Positions 19,911 through 27,860 of a DNA stretch of 64,000 nt are shown piece after piece. The stretch is from Verrucomicrobiia bacterium (GTDB taxonomy: Bacteria; Verrucomicrobiota; Verrucomicrobiia; Verrucomicrobiales; Akkermansiaceae). The notes under the pieces were generated by a model. That model worked only from the letters and a program-made list of their open reading frames with translations, was not told where the DNA came from and searched no databases. Positions within the stretch are counted from its first letter, which is position 1. Each line of letters begins with the position of its first letter. The position numbers and the translations under genes were made by a program. The DNA lies in contig JAUIGV010000001.1 of assembly GCA_030432565.1 (NCBI GenBank), positions 124,001 through 188,000 on the forward strand, read 5' to 3'.

Positions 19911-22403
19911 ATGCATCGTCGTTTTATGATCCCGGCAGCGCTGGCTGGTCTCCTGTCGTTTTTCCTTTCCGCTTGTCGGGAGTCGGCGGAGGTCCCGCCC
20001 AAAAAGGATGCAGGTGGTCCCGTCAATGGTGCCGGGGGAAACTCTCTTCCCGTGATTTCGGCTCTGCCGGAGTTTTTACTGACGGATCAAAGCGGGACGG
20101 TCTTTGACTCGCGGGAGATGAAGGGCAAGGTGTGGGTGGCCGACTTCATCTTTACGCGATGCCCCTCGACCTGTCCGGAGCAGACGGGTGAAAAGGCGAA
20201 GCTCCAGAAGCGTTTCGAGAGCTTCGATGATTTCCGTTTGGTGACCTTCACCGTCGACCCCGAATACGACACCCCGGAGGTGCTTGCCGACTATGGAAGG
20301 AAGCATGGCGCGGATCCAGCACTTTGGAAATTTCTCACCGGACGCCGTGGAGATCTCTGGAATTTGAGCGCGAATGGATTCAAATTTGATGTCGCCGAAG
20401 ATGCGAAAAATTCCGGGATGCCGATTCTCCATAGTTCGGATTTCGCCCTCGTTGATCGCGAAGGCCGTGTGCGGGGTGTTTATGATAGCCTTGGTGAAGA
20501 GGGTAGAAGTGGTTTGCTGGTCGATTTGAAAAGACTTTTGGGCGAGGAGTCAAAGGTGGCTTCAAAAAGTAAAAAAGAGCATGAGAGGGTCTATCATCCG
20601 GCGGAGATCGAAACTTCCCCCTGGATGAAGAGTCGCGAGCTTTTGCAGAAAGCGAGTGCGCGGCGTCTGGAAGCTTTCCACGATTTTGAATACACGGACA
20701 TTGCCGGATTGACGGGGATCACTTTTAAAAACCGGATCGTTGACGATGCGGGAAAGCTTTATAAAGCGGTCCATTACGATCATGGCAATGGTCTCGCGGT
20801 GGCGGATGTCGATGGCGATGGCTTGCTGGATTTGTATTTTTCGACCCAGATCGGATCGAACGAACTCTGGCGGAATCTCGGCAATGGGGCTTTTGAAAAT
20901 ATCACGACTCCTGCGCTTGAAATTGCCAATAAGATTGGGGTGACCGCCTCCTTCGCGGACACCGACAATGACGGGGACCCCGATCTCTTTGTGACCACCG
21001 TCAGGGGCGGGAATCATTTCTTCCGAAATGAAGGTCAGGGCAGATTTGTGGATGAAACGGAATCATCAGGTTTGGGGTATGTGGGGCATTCTTCGAGTGG
21101 AGTCTTTTTCGATTACGACAAAGATGGCTTGCTCGACTTGTTTCTTTGTAATGTGGGGAAATACACCACGGATGAAAAAGGAGCGGGAGGATATTGCGTG
21201 GGATTCACAGATGCCTTCGAGGGACATAAGGAGGGGAAAGAACGAAAGGAGCGTAGTATCCTCTACCGCAACCAGGGAGGGAATCGTTTCGAAGATGTTT
21301 CGGGGAAGACCGGTCTCGTCGACGAGAGTTGGTCCGGTGATGCCGCGCCCTTTGATTACGATGGAGATGGCTGGACCGATCTCTACGTGTTGTCGATGCA
21401 GGGGCACGATGAAATATACCGGAACGTCGCAGGAGAGCGGTTTGAAAAAGTCAGCCGCCAGATCTTTCCCCGGACCTCATGGGGATCGATGGGGATTCAA
21501 ATTTTTGATTTCGACAATGACGGTCGCCAGGATGTTTTTGTGACCGACATGCATTCCGACATGAGTCAGAGCGTCGGGCCGAACAAAGAAAAGGAGAAAG
21601 CTGAAATACAATGGGGGGAAGAGATGTTGCTGACCGGAGGAACGAGCATTTTCGGCAATGCCTTTTATCGTTCGCTGGGCGAGGGGAGGTTTGAGGAAAT
21701 TTCTGATGAGATCGGAGCTGAAAATTACTGGCCGTGGGGTCTGAGCGCGGGTGACTTCAATGCCGACGGGTTCACCGATGTCTTCATCACTTCGAGTATG
21801 AACTTTCCCTTTCGTTATGGGGTCAACAGCCTCTTGCTGAATGTTAAAGGAAAGCGCTTCGCGGACTGTGAATTTGTCCTTGGAGTCGAACCGCGCCGGG
21901 GTGGTCGAACCGCCAAGCCTTGGTTCAAGTTGGATCCTCAAGGTGAGGACAAGGGAAACAAGTTTGTTGAAGAGCTAAAGCTTACCGGGCCCACTGAAAT
22001 TTGGGGTGCTCTCGGAAGTCGCAGTTCGGCTGTTTTTGATTTCGACAACGATGGAGATCTCGACGTCATTACCAATGAATTCCACGATGGACCGATGGTG
22101 CTCCGGTCCAACCTCAGTGAGAAGTTGGACGACAATTTAAATTGGATTGGGATCAAGCTGGAGGGAACGAAATCAAATCGCGACGGCCTGGGAGCGGTTG
22201 TCAAAGTGGCTGCAGGAGGGAAGACATTGGTGCAGGTGAATGATGGTGTCTCGGGTTATCTCTCCCACAGTCTCATCCCGCTCTACTTTGGCTTGGGTGA
22301 ATCGGGAACGGTCGAGGAAATTGAGATCACCTGGCCAAGTGGGGCGAAGACACCCCTGGGAGGGCTCTCGGCTGGAAAGGTTCACACGATCAAAGAGCCT
22401 TAG
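19911..22403 (+). CDS. SCO1/SenC-like domain fused to FG-GAP and ASPIC/UnbV repeats
   Basis: An 830-residue predicted lipoprotein (lipobox FLSAC, Cys22). The N-terminal half of the exported part is a SCO1/SenC thioredoxin-fold domain with the copper-binding FTRCPSTCPE motif (Cys84, Cys88) and a later His in MPILHSSDF. FG-GAP/VCBS calcium-type repeats (DVDGDGLLDLYF, DTDNDGDPDLFV and others) and a C-terminal ASPIC/UnbV domain (SNRDGLGAVVKVAAGGKTL) follow. SCO proteins handle copper or thiol-disulfide chemistry for cytochrome oxidase; here the fusion suggests a surface redox protein. The start at 19911 is chosen for the lipoprotein leader, with an alternative ATG at 19926. It is divergent from the GPDD PEP-CTERM gene. 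Confidence 0.83.
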   Translation: MHRRFMIPAALAGLLSFFLSACRESAEVPPKKDAGGPVNGAGGNSLPVISALPEFLLTDQSGTVFDSREMKGKVWVADFIFTRCPSTCPEQTGEKAKLQKRFESFDDFRLVTFTVDPEYDTPEVLADYGRKHGADPALWKFLTGRRGDLWNLSANGFKFDVAEDAKNSGMPILHSSDFALVDREGRVRGVYDSLGEEGRSGLLVDLKRLLGEESKVASKSKKEHERVYHPAEIETSPWMKSRELLQKASARRLEAFHDFEYTDIAGLTGITFKNRIVDDAGKLYKAVHYDHGNGLAVADVDGDGLLDLYFSTQIGSNELWRNLGNGAFENITTPALEIANKIGVTASFADTDNDGDPDLFVTTVRGGNHFFRNEGQGRFVDETESSGLGYVGHSSSGVFFDYDKDGLLDLFLCNVGKYTTDEKGAGGYCVGFTDAFEGHKEGKERKERSILYRNQGGNRFEDVSGKTGLVDESWSGDAAPFDYDGDGWTDLYVLSMQGHDEIYRNVAGERFEKVSRQIFPRTSWGSMGIQIFDFDNDGRQDVFVTDMHSDMSQSVGPNKEKEKAEIQWGEEMLLTGGTSIFGNAFYRSLGEGRFEEISDEIGAENYWPWGLSAGDFNADGFTDVFITSSMNFPFRYGVNSLLLNVKGKRFADCEFVLGVEPRRGGRTAKPWFKLDPQGEDKGNKFVEELKLTGPTEIWGALGSRSSAVFDFDNDGDLDVITNEFHDGPMVLRSNLSEKLDDNLNWIGIKLEGTKSNRDGLGAVVKVAAGGKTLVQVNDGVSGYLSHSLIPLYFGLGESGTVEEIEITWPSGAKTPLGGLSAGKVHTIKEP

Positions 22404-22412
22404 CTGCTTGAG

Positions 22413-23840
22413 TTACGCCAAAATTGGCTTGATGACATTTCCGCCGACGTCGGTGAGGCGGAAGCGGCGACCGTTGTGGGTGTAGGTGAGCTTTTCGTGA
22501 TTGAAGCCGAGTTGGTGGAGAATGGTGGCGTGGATGTCGTTGACGTGGGCTCTGTCCACAGCGGCGTGGTGGCCGATTTCGTCGGACTCGCCGTAGCTCA
22601 CTCCTCCTTTGATTCCGCCTCCCGCCATCCAGGTGGTGAAGCAATGCGGATTGTGATCGCGGCCGGGTTTTGCTGATTTTTGGGACAGCGGGAGTCGACC
22701 GAATTCGCCACCCCAGATGACGAGCGTGTCTTTTAGGAGGCCACGTTGTTCAAGGTCGGTGAGGAGCCCCGCGATGGGGGTGTCGGTCTCGCCGGCGAAT
22801 TGGCTGTGGTTTCCAGCAATGTCATTATGGCCGTCCCAGCTGCGTTGGTTTTCCATTCCGCCGGAGTAGATCTGCACGAAGCGGACCCCCCGCTCGACCA
22901 TTCGGCGGGCAGTGAGGCATTGGCGGGCGACGTGGTCGCAGCGTTTCTCTCCGACGCCGTAAAGTTTCTTGATGTGATCGGGTTCGTTCTCGATATCAAA
23001 GGCCTGTGGCGCGGCGGTCTGCATGCGGTAGGCGAGTTCGAAGCTCTTGATCCGGGCCTCAAGTTCGGAGTCGCCGGGGCGGGTTTCAAGATGTCCGACG
23101 TTGAGTTTTTTGAGTAAGGCCAATTGTCGGGTCTGTTGTGCGTCGTTCATGTGCGCCGGACGATGGAGGTTGTCAATGGGGTCGCCTTTGGGCTTGAGCC
23201 AGGTGCCTTGATAAACGCTCGGAAGAAAGCCCGCGCCCCAATTGGCGGCGTGCCCCTTTGGCAGTCCGCGATTGAGGGGGTCCGACATCACGACGAAGGC
23301 GGGGAGGTCACGGCTTTCGCTTCCCAGGCCATATGTGACCCACGAGCCGACACAAGGATTCCCCATGCGGGGGAGGCCGGAGTTCATCATGAAAAGGGCC
23401 GGGCTGTGGTTGTTTGATTCGGTATAGCCGGAATGAATGAAGGCCATTTTATCGACATGTTCACCGAGTTTGGGAAAGATGGACGAGACCATTTTCCCGC
23501 ACTGTCCCCGTGGGGTGAACTTGAAGGGTGACTTCATGAGCGGACCGACCGCGTTGGCGAAAAAGCCGGTATTTTTATCGAATCCCTTGAGTTCCTTGCC
23601 GTCCATTTTTTCGAGCTCCGGCTTGTAATCCCAGGTGTCAACCTGGCTGGGGCCTCCATTGATGAAGAGCCAGATGACCGACTTGGCCTTGCCCGGAAAG
23701 TGGGCGATCTTGGGAGCAAGGGGATCGCCGGACCCAAGGAGTCCTTCGTCCGCGAGGAGCGAGGCAAGACCGAGGCCGCCGAGGCCTGCGCCGGCATTTT
23801 GAAGCCAATGACGTCGGGTGTAAAAATCAGAGGAGTTCAT
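22413..23840 (-). CDS. DUF1501 family protein, Tat-exported
   Basis: A 475-residue protein of the DUF1501 family (alkaline-phosphatase/sulfatase superfamily fold), abundant in PVC bacteria. The leader has a twin-arginine motif (YTRRHWLQNAG). Recognisable family segments are 'AKSVIWLFINGGPSQVDTWD', GGEFGRLP and GRDHNPHCFTTWMAGGGIKGG. The start ATG overlaps the stop of the preceding PSD1-type gene by 4 bp (ATGA), so the two are translationally coupled. This partner arrangement is standard in the phylum; the exact substrate is unknown. It converges on the SCO gene with a 9-bp gap. Confidence 0.88.
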   Translation of the reverse strand: MNSSDFYTRRHWLQNAGAGLGGLGLASLLADEGLLGSGDPLAPKIAHFPGKAKSVIWLFINGGPSQVDTWDYKPELEKMDGKELKGFDKNTGFFANAVGPLMKSPFKFTPRGQCGKMVSSIFPKLGEHVDKMAFIHSGYTESNNHSPALFMMNSGLPRMGNPCVGSWVTYGLGSESRDLPAFVVMSDPLNRGLPKGHAANWGAGFLPSVYQGTWLKPKGDPIDNLHRPAHMNDAQQTRQLALLKKLNVGHLETRPGDSELEARIKSFELAYRMQTAAPQAFDIENEPDHIKKLYGVGEKRCDHVARQCLTARRMVERGVRFVQIYSGGMENQRSWDGHNDIAGNHSQFAGETDTPIAGLLTDLEQRGLLKDTLVIWGGEFGRLPLSQKSAKPGRDHNPHCFTTWMAGGGIKGGVSYGESDEIGHHAAVDRAHVNDIHATILHQLGFNHEKLTYTHNGRRFRLTDVGGNVIKPILA

Positions 23841-26800
23841 GGGAGGTAAATGAATTCGTTGAGGCTAAACATGACCTGGCAAAGATCGGCCAGAGCGAGT
23901 TGGGGGGCGTTTTTGCTTTCGGCATAGGAGGCGGATTGGGAATCAAAGAAAGAGCGGTTGACGGCGAGTTCGTTCGCGGTGGGTTCGCGGGTCAGGGTGC
24001 GAAGGTAGAGCTCGCGGATGGCGAGGTCGGGTTGGCTTGCATCGAGTGTTTTGGCGAGAGAGCGGGCCCAATTCGCGACTTGGGGATTGTTCATGAAAAG
24101 GAGGGCCTGGGGTGCGATGGTGGTGCTGGGTCGGCTGCCTTGGCTGACGAGGGGTTCGGGTTGGTCGAAGACCTGCATGATGGGAATGAGACGGCTGCGT
24201 TTGATCATGAAGTAGATGCTGCGGCGGCGATGGCTTTCGTCGAGGGTGCCGGGCCCGAACATGGTGGTGTCGAGTTGGCCTGAAGCAGCGAGCATGGAAT
24301 CACGGATCACCTCGGCCTCGAGGCGGCGAGGGGAGAAGCGCCAGAGGAACTGGTTTTTTGGATCAACAGCGGTTTTCCCGGCGGAGGGTTCGCTGCTTTG
24401 GAGCCAAGTGGCGCTGAGGAGAATTTCACGGTGCAGGGCTTTGAGGTCCCAGCCGCTGGTGATGAGCTTTTGGGCAAGGAAGTCGAGGAGCTCGGGATGG
24501 GTTGGGAGAGCTCCTTGCAGGCCGAAGTCGTTGGGGGTGGCGACGATTCCTTTTCCAAAGTGGTGGTGCCAGATCCGGTTGACGGCAACTCGGGCGACAA
24601 GGTGGCCGGCTCCGTTTTTTGGATCGGTGATCCAGTTCGCAAGGTTGCGTCGGCGGTAGCTGGTGCGGTTCCAGGCGGCGGGTGGTTCTTCTTTCCAGTG
24701 GTCGCTTGTTTTACCATTGCGCATGAGGACTTGAAGGTAGCCAGGTTTGGCGATTCCCTTCTTTTGGTTGGGGTCGCCACGGCCAAGGAAATAGGTTTCG
24801 GGATAGAAATGAGGGAAGCCGCGTCCATCGGCGTGATGCTTCGTGGGAGGGAACCCTTCGCTGGTGACCTGAACTTTCGCGATTGCAGGCCGGGGTTTGG
24901 AGGTCAGTGATTTTTGAAGGTCAGCATTGAACCTCTGCCAGTCGGGATCGCCTTGCTTGAAGAGATCGAAGAGGGGCTTTCGATGTTCTTTGGTGAGGCG
25001 CCCCGTCAAAAGAGCACGGATGGCTTGGTCAAGGTGAAGGTCTTTTCCGCCCCCGACTATTACGGGGGGAGCTGTCTTATCGCTGGTCGAGATACGGAAT
25101 TTGCCGAGACTATGCTGGGTATTGGTAAAGAATCGAAGGTGAAACTCGAGAGAAGTTTCGTTGTTGATTTGGAGTGGTTCGGCTAGTTCGAAGACAGCGG
25201 CCTGGTCTTTGCCAATTCCTCCGGAATCGACAGCCCAGCCGGAAGAATTGGGGTCGGAATCGAAGGATGAGGCTGCGGACAAGTTGCTCTCGTTTTGTTG
25301 ATGGGTGGCTTTGGCCGAGGTGAGTTTGACGGGCTTGCCGGTTTGTCCCGGTAAGGTGGTGATGATCTTAAGGTCGCTGAGTGAAAAGTTGCCGTTGGCC
25401 GCCCGCCCGGGCCCATTTCGTTTCATCGACGGGTGGGTAAGAGCTTCAATGCGGATGGACCGGATGGTTTGCGCGCCGGGCTTGGTCGTGAGGGTGTAGG
25501 TCTCCTTTGCAGGAGCGTCCCCTGAAGCGAGAATGGCGCCGTCTGGTTGTGTTGTCAGGGTGGTTGCGGTTTGACTCGAGGCCATCCCGGAGAAGCTCAA
25601 AATGTTCCAGTCACTTGCCGAGAGCCTGGCCGGGGTATTGCTTTTGAGCCACTGGTGGAAAGTCAGAATAGTGTCCGGGTCTTGTTCATAGGAAGCGAGG
25701 GCCGCCTGAGTAGCCTGATGCGACTTCTCCCATTTTCGGAGCGAAGTACGATAGTCGTCGGAATCGAGCGGGATGTCGATTTCACTCCGAATCGTGGAGG
25801 TGAACACTGAAACCAACCGGTAGTAATCCTTCACCGGGATGGGGTCGAATTTATGATCGTGGCAGCGGGCGCAACCGATGGTGAGGCCGAGCATGGCGGT
25901 GCCGGTGGTGGCAGCCATGTCATCGAGTTCATCGTAGCGGGCGCTTTCGAATTCCTTCTCGGTGAGCTGGGTCGGGAAAACGCCGGCTCCGAGGAAGCCG
26001 GTTGCCATCATGGCGAGAGGATTATCGGGTGCAAATTCGTCGCCTGCGAGCTGCCAGCGGATAAACCGGTCCCAGGGCATGTTGGAATTGAGGGCCTTGA
26101 TGACGAAATCGCGGTAGTGATAAGCATGCTTGCGATCGTAGTCTTGCTCGAAGCCATGGCTTTCGGCAAAGCGTGCGGCGTCGAGCCAGTGACGCGCCCA
26201 ACGTTCACCGTAGTGTGGGCTCGCAAGGAGTTCGTCGATGAGTCCGGCGTGTGATTTTGAGAGGGCATCCTTCAGTTGTTTGGGAGTAGGAGGGAGGCCG
26301 ATGACGGATAGGTAGGCGCGGCGGATGCGCATCTCGTCTGAAGCAGGGCGATTTGGGGTGAGCTGATTCTCAGAGAGTTTGGTGAGGATGAAGCGGTCGA
26401 GGTCGGACCTGATCCAGGGATGGTCGATCTTGGGAGGGACGGGATTGCCGAGGGGCTTGAAGGACCAAAAGTTGCGGTCGCTTTCCGTGACCTGCATGGC
26501 GGTGCTTTTGTTGCGGCCTTTTTCGAGGAGAGGCTTGTCGTAGGGCGCGCCGAGGGCGATCCATTTTTTAAAATCAGCGATGAGAGAGTCCGGAAGCCGG
26601 TCCTTTTTTGGGGGCATTTCGGGTTCCTCCTGGTGCCGGATAAGCGTGAGGAGGTAGCTTTTTTCGGGATCTTCAAGATTGATGGCGTCATCGGTTTCAC
26701 CTCCCTCCAGGAGGAGGTCGCGTGTGGAGAGATCGAGTCCGGAGCGGACCTTTTCATCGCCGTGGCACTTCAAGCAATGTTCAATGAGAGCGGGACGGAT

Positions 26801-26920
26801 GGTCTTTTGAAAGAGTGCCGTGCCTGCTTTCATGCGTCCGGCGTGATCCGCCGGGAGGGGATCTCCAAGAGAGTGGAGGGCGAGCGAAAGAAAAGCGAGT
26901 CCGTGAACCAGTTTCGGCAT
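23837..26920 (-). CDS. PSD1 / planctomycete cytochrome C (DUF1549-DUF1553) protein
   Basis: A 1027-residue secreted protein. After the signal peptide is a planctomycete-type cytochrome C domain with CLKCH (about residues 50-54), then DUF1549 ('WARHWLDAARFAESHGFEQD') with a second cysteine motif CARCH in 'GLTIGCARCHDHKFDPIPVK', a middle beta-rich region, and DUF1553 ('VARVAVNRIWHHHFGKGIVA', 'IYFMIKRSRLIPIMQVFDQP'). Members are probably periplasmic electron-transfer or degradation proteins, often beside DUF1501 proteins as here (4-bp ATGA overlap). Function is known only at family level. Confidence 0.88.
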   Translation of the reverse strand: MPKLVHGLAFLSLALHSLGDPLPADHAGRMKAGTALFQKTIRPALIEHCLKCHGDEKVRSGLDLSTRDLLLEGGETDDAINLEDPEKSYLLTLIRHQEEPEMPPKKDRLPDSLIADFKKWIALGAPYDKPLLEKGRNKSTAMQVTESDRNFWSFKPLGNPVPPKIDHPWIRSDLDRFILTKLSENQLTPNRPASDEMRIRRAYLSVIGLPPTPKQLKDALSKSHAGLIDELLASPHYGERWARHWLDAARFAESHGFEQDYDRKHAYHYRDFVIKALNSNMPWDRFIRWQLAGDEFAPDNPLAMMATGFLGAGVFPTQLTEKEFESARYDELDDMAATTGTAMLGLTIGCARCHDHKFDPIPVKDYYRLVSVFTSTIRSEIDIPLDSDDYRTSLRKWEKSHQATQAALASYEQDPDTILTFHQWLKSNTPARLSASDWNILSFSGMASSQTATTLTTQPDGAILASGDAPAKETYTLTTKPGAQTIRSIRIEALTHPSMKRNGPGRAANGNFSLSDLKIITTLPGQTGKPVKLTSAKATHQQNESNLSAASSFDSDPNSSGWAVDSGGIGKDQAAVFELAEPLQINNETSLEFHLRFFTNTQHSLGKFRISTSDKTAPPVIVGGGKDLHLDQAIRALLTGRLTKEHRKPLFDLFKQGDPDWQRFNADLQKSLTSKPRPAIAKVQVTSEGFPPTKHHADGRGFPHFYPETYFLGRGDPNQKKGIAKPGYLQVLMRNGKTSDHWKEEPPAAWNRTSYRRRNLANWITDPKNGAGHLVARVAVNRIWHHHFGKGIVATPNDFGLQGALPTHPELLDFLAQKLITSGWDLKALHREILLSATWLQSSEPSAGKTAVDPKNQFLWRFSPRRLEAEVIRDSMLAASGQLDTTMFGPGTLDESHRRRSIYFMIKRSRLIPIMQVFDQPEPLVSQGSRPSTTIAPQALLFMNNPQVANWARSLAKTLDASQPDLAIRELYLRTLTREPTANELAVNRSFFDSQSASYAESKNAPQLALADLCQVMFSLNEFIYLP

Positions 26921-27086
26921 ATCGCCGGGACTCTCTCACAGGCGGAGGGGGCTTGCACAGTCTGAAACCTACGGAGGTTTCGGACACCAAGGGTGGATTT
27001 TTTACAATGGTTGATCGTTTTTGGACGTCTGACATCTGGATATCGCCTTCAGTGGGGTCGATCGATTTTGAGTTTGTGGATCAGCG

Positions 27087-27242
27087 ATGGCTGACCCAAA
27101 GGCAATTGAGATGGCAAAGACCCTCAAGGCCATGAAGCGCTTGTTTAGTTGTCGATTCTTCTTTGGGTGGTATCGATGGGGAAGATACCTGGCCATGACA
27201 GTGGTTGTCTTGTTGGTTCTTGCTTTTGCAACCCGAGAGTAA
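27087..27242 (+). CDS. Possible 51-residue single-span membrane protein
   Basis: An ATG-started frame of 51 codons ends in TAA just 5 bp short of the convergent sigma factor stop. The product has a basic, Lys/Arg-rich N-terminal half (MADPKAIEMAKTLKAMKRLF) and a hydrophobic segment (YLAMTVVVLLVLAFA) that could span the membrane. No clear Shine-Dalgarno sequence precedes it and I recognise no family. The remainder of the 327-bp interval 26921-27247 holds no other gene that I can support and presumably carries the promoter of the PSD1 gene. Confidence 0.3.
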   Translation: MADPKAIEMAKTLKAMKRLFSCRFFFGWYRWGRYLAMTVVVLLVLAFATRE

Positions 27243-27247
27243 CGGAG

Positions 27248-27841
27248 CTAGCGGTTCTGTTGGTTGAGCCTACGGGCAAGCCAGGCGCGGGTAAACTTCC
27301 AGTGCCGGACGACCGTTCTCCGGGAGATATTCATCGCGTCTGCTGTTTCTTCGATCGACAGCCCGGCAAAAAAGCGTAGTTGGACCAATTGCCCCAGGAT
27401 GGGGTCAAACTCCTGAAGGCTTTCGATGGCTTCATTGAGGGCGAGTATATGATCGGGGTTTTGCTCCTGCGCGAGTTCGAGAACATTGAGAACCTCCGGA
27501 GCCTTTCCTCCTCCCCGTTTCGCGGTGTTTCGCGAGCGGGCATAATTGATCAGGATTCGCCGCATCGCTTCCGCCGCGGCGCCATAGAATTGAGCGCGAC
27601 AACTCCAGTCCTGTCCTTCAATGTAGTCTGACATCCTGACGTAAGCTTCGTGAACCAATTCCGTGGGTTGAAGTGTGTGGTCATGTCTTTCGCGTGACAA
27701 TCGACTCTGCGCAATGCGATGGAGTTGGTCGTAAACGTGGTTTATGAGCTGCTCCCTCGCATCCGCCTCTCCGTCTTTGGTGAGGCGAAGAAGCCGGGTG
27801 ACAAGATGCTCCTGGGTCGGTTGATGATTTGGTGAATCCAT
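27248..27841 (-). CDS. ECF-type RNA polymerase sigma factor
   Basis: A 197-residue sigma factor of the planctomycete/verrucomicrobial ECF group. Region 2 includes 'LVHEAYVRM' and 'AAAEAMRRILINYARSRNTA'; region 4 has an HTH 'LSIEETADAMNISRRTVVRHW'. The ATG at 27841 fits the family length; a longer open frame upstream would overlap the kinase gene and adds unrelated residues. It begins 19 bp after the stop of the Ser/Thr kinase on the same strand, so the kinase is very likely its upstream regulator in one operon. Confidence 0.9.
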   Translation of the reverse strand: MDSPNHQPTQEHLVTRLLRLTKDGEADAREQLINHVYDQLHRIAQSRLSRERHDHTLQPTELVHEAYVRMSDYIEGQDWSCRAQFYGAAAEAMRRILINYARSRNTAKRGGGKAPEVLNVLELAQEQNPDHILALNEAIESLQEFDPILGQLVQLRFFAGLSIEETADAMNISRRTVVRHWKFTRAWLARRLNQQNR

Positions 27842-27860
27842 GTGAACGGTTCGGGGAACT

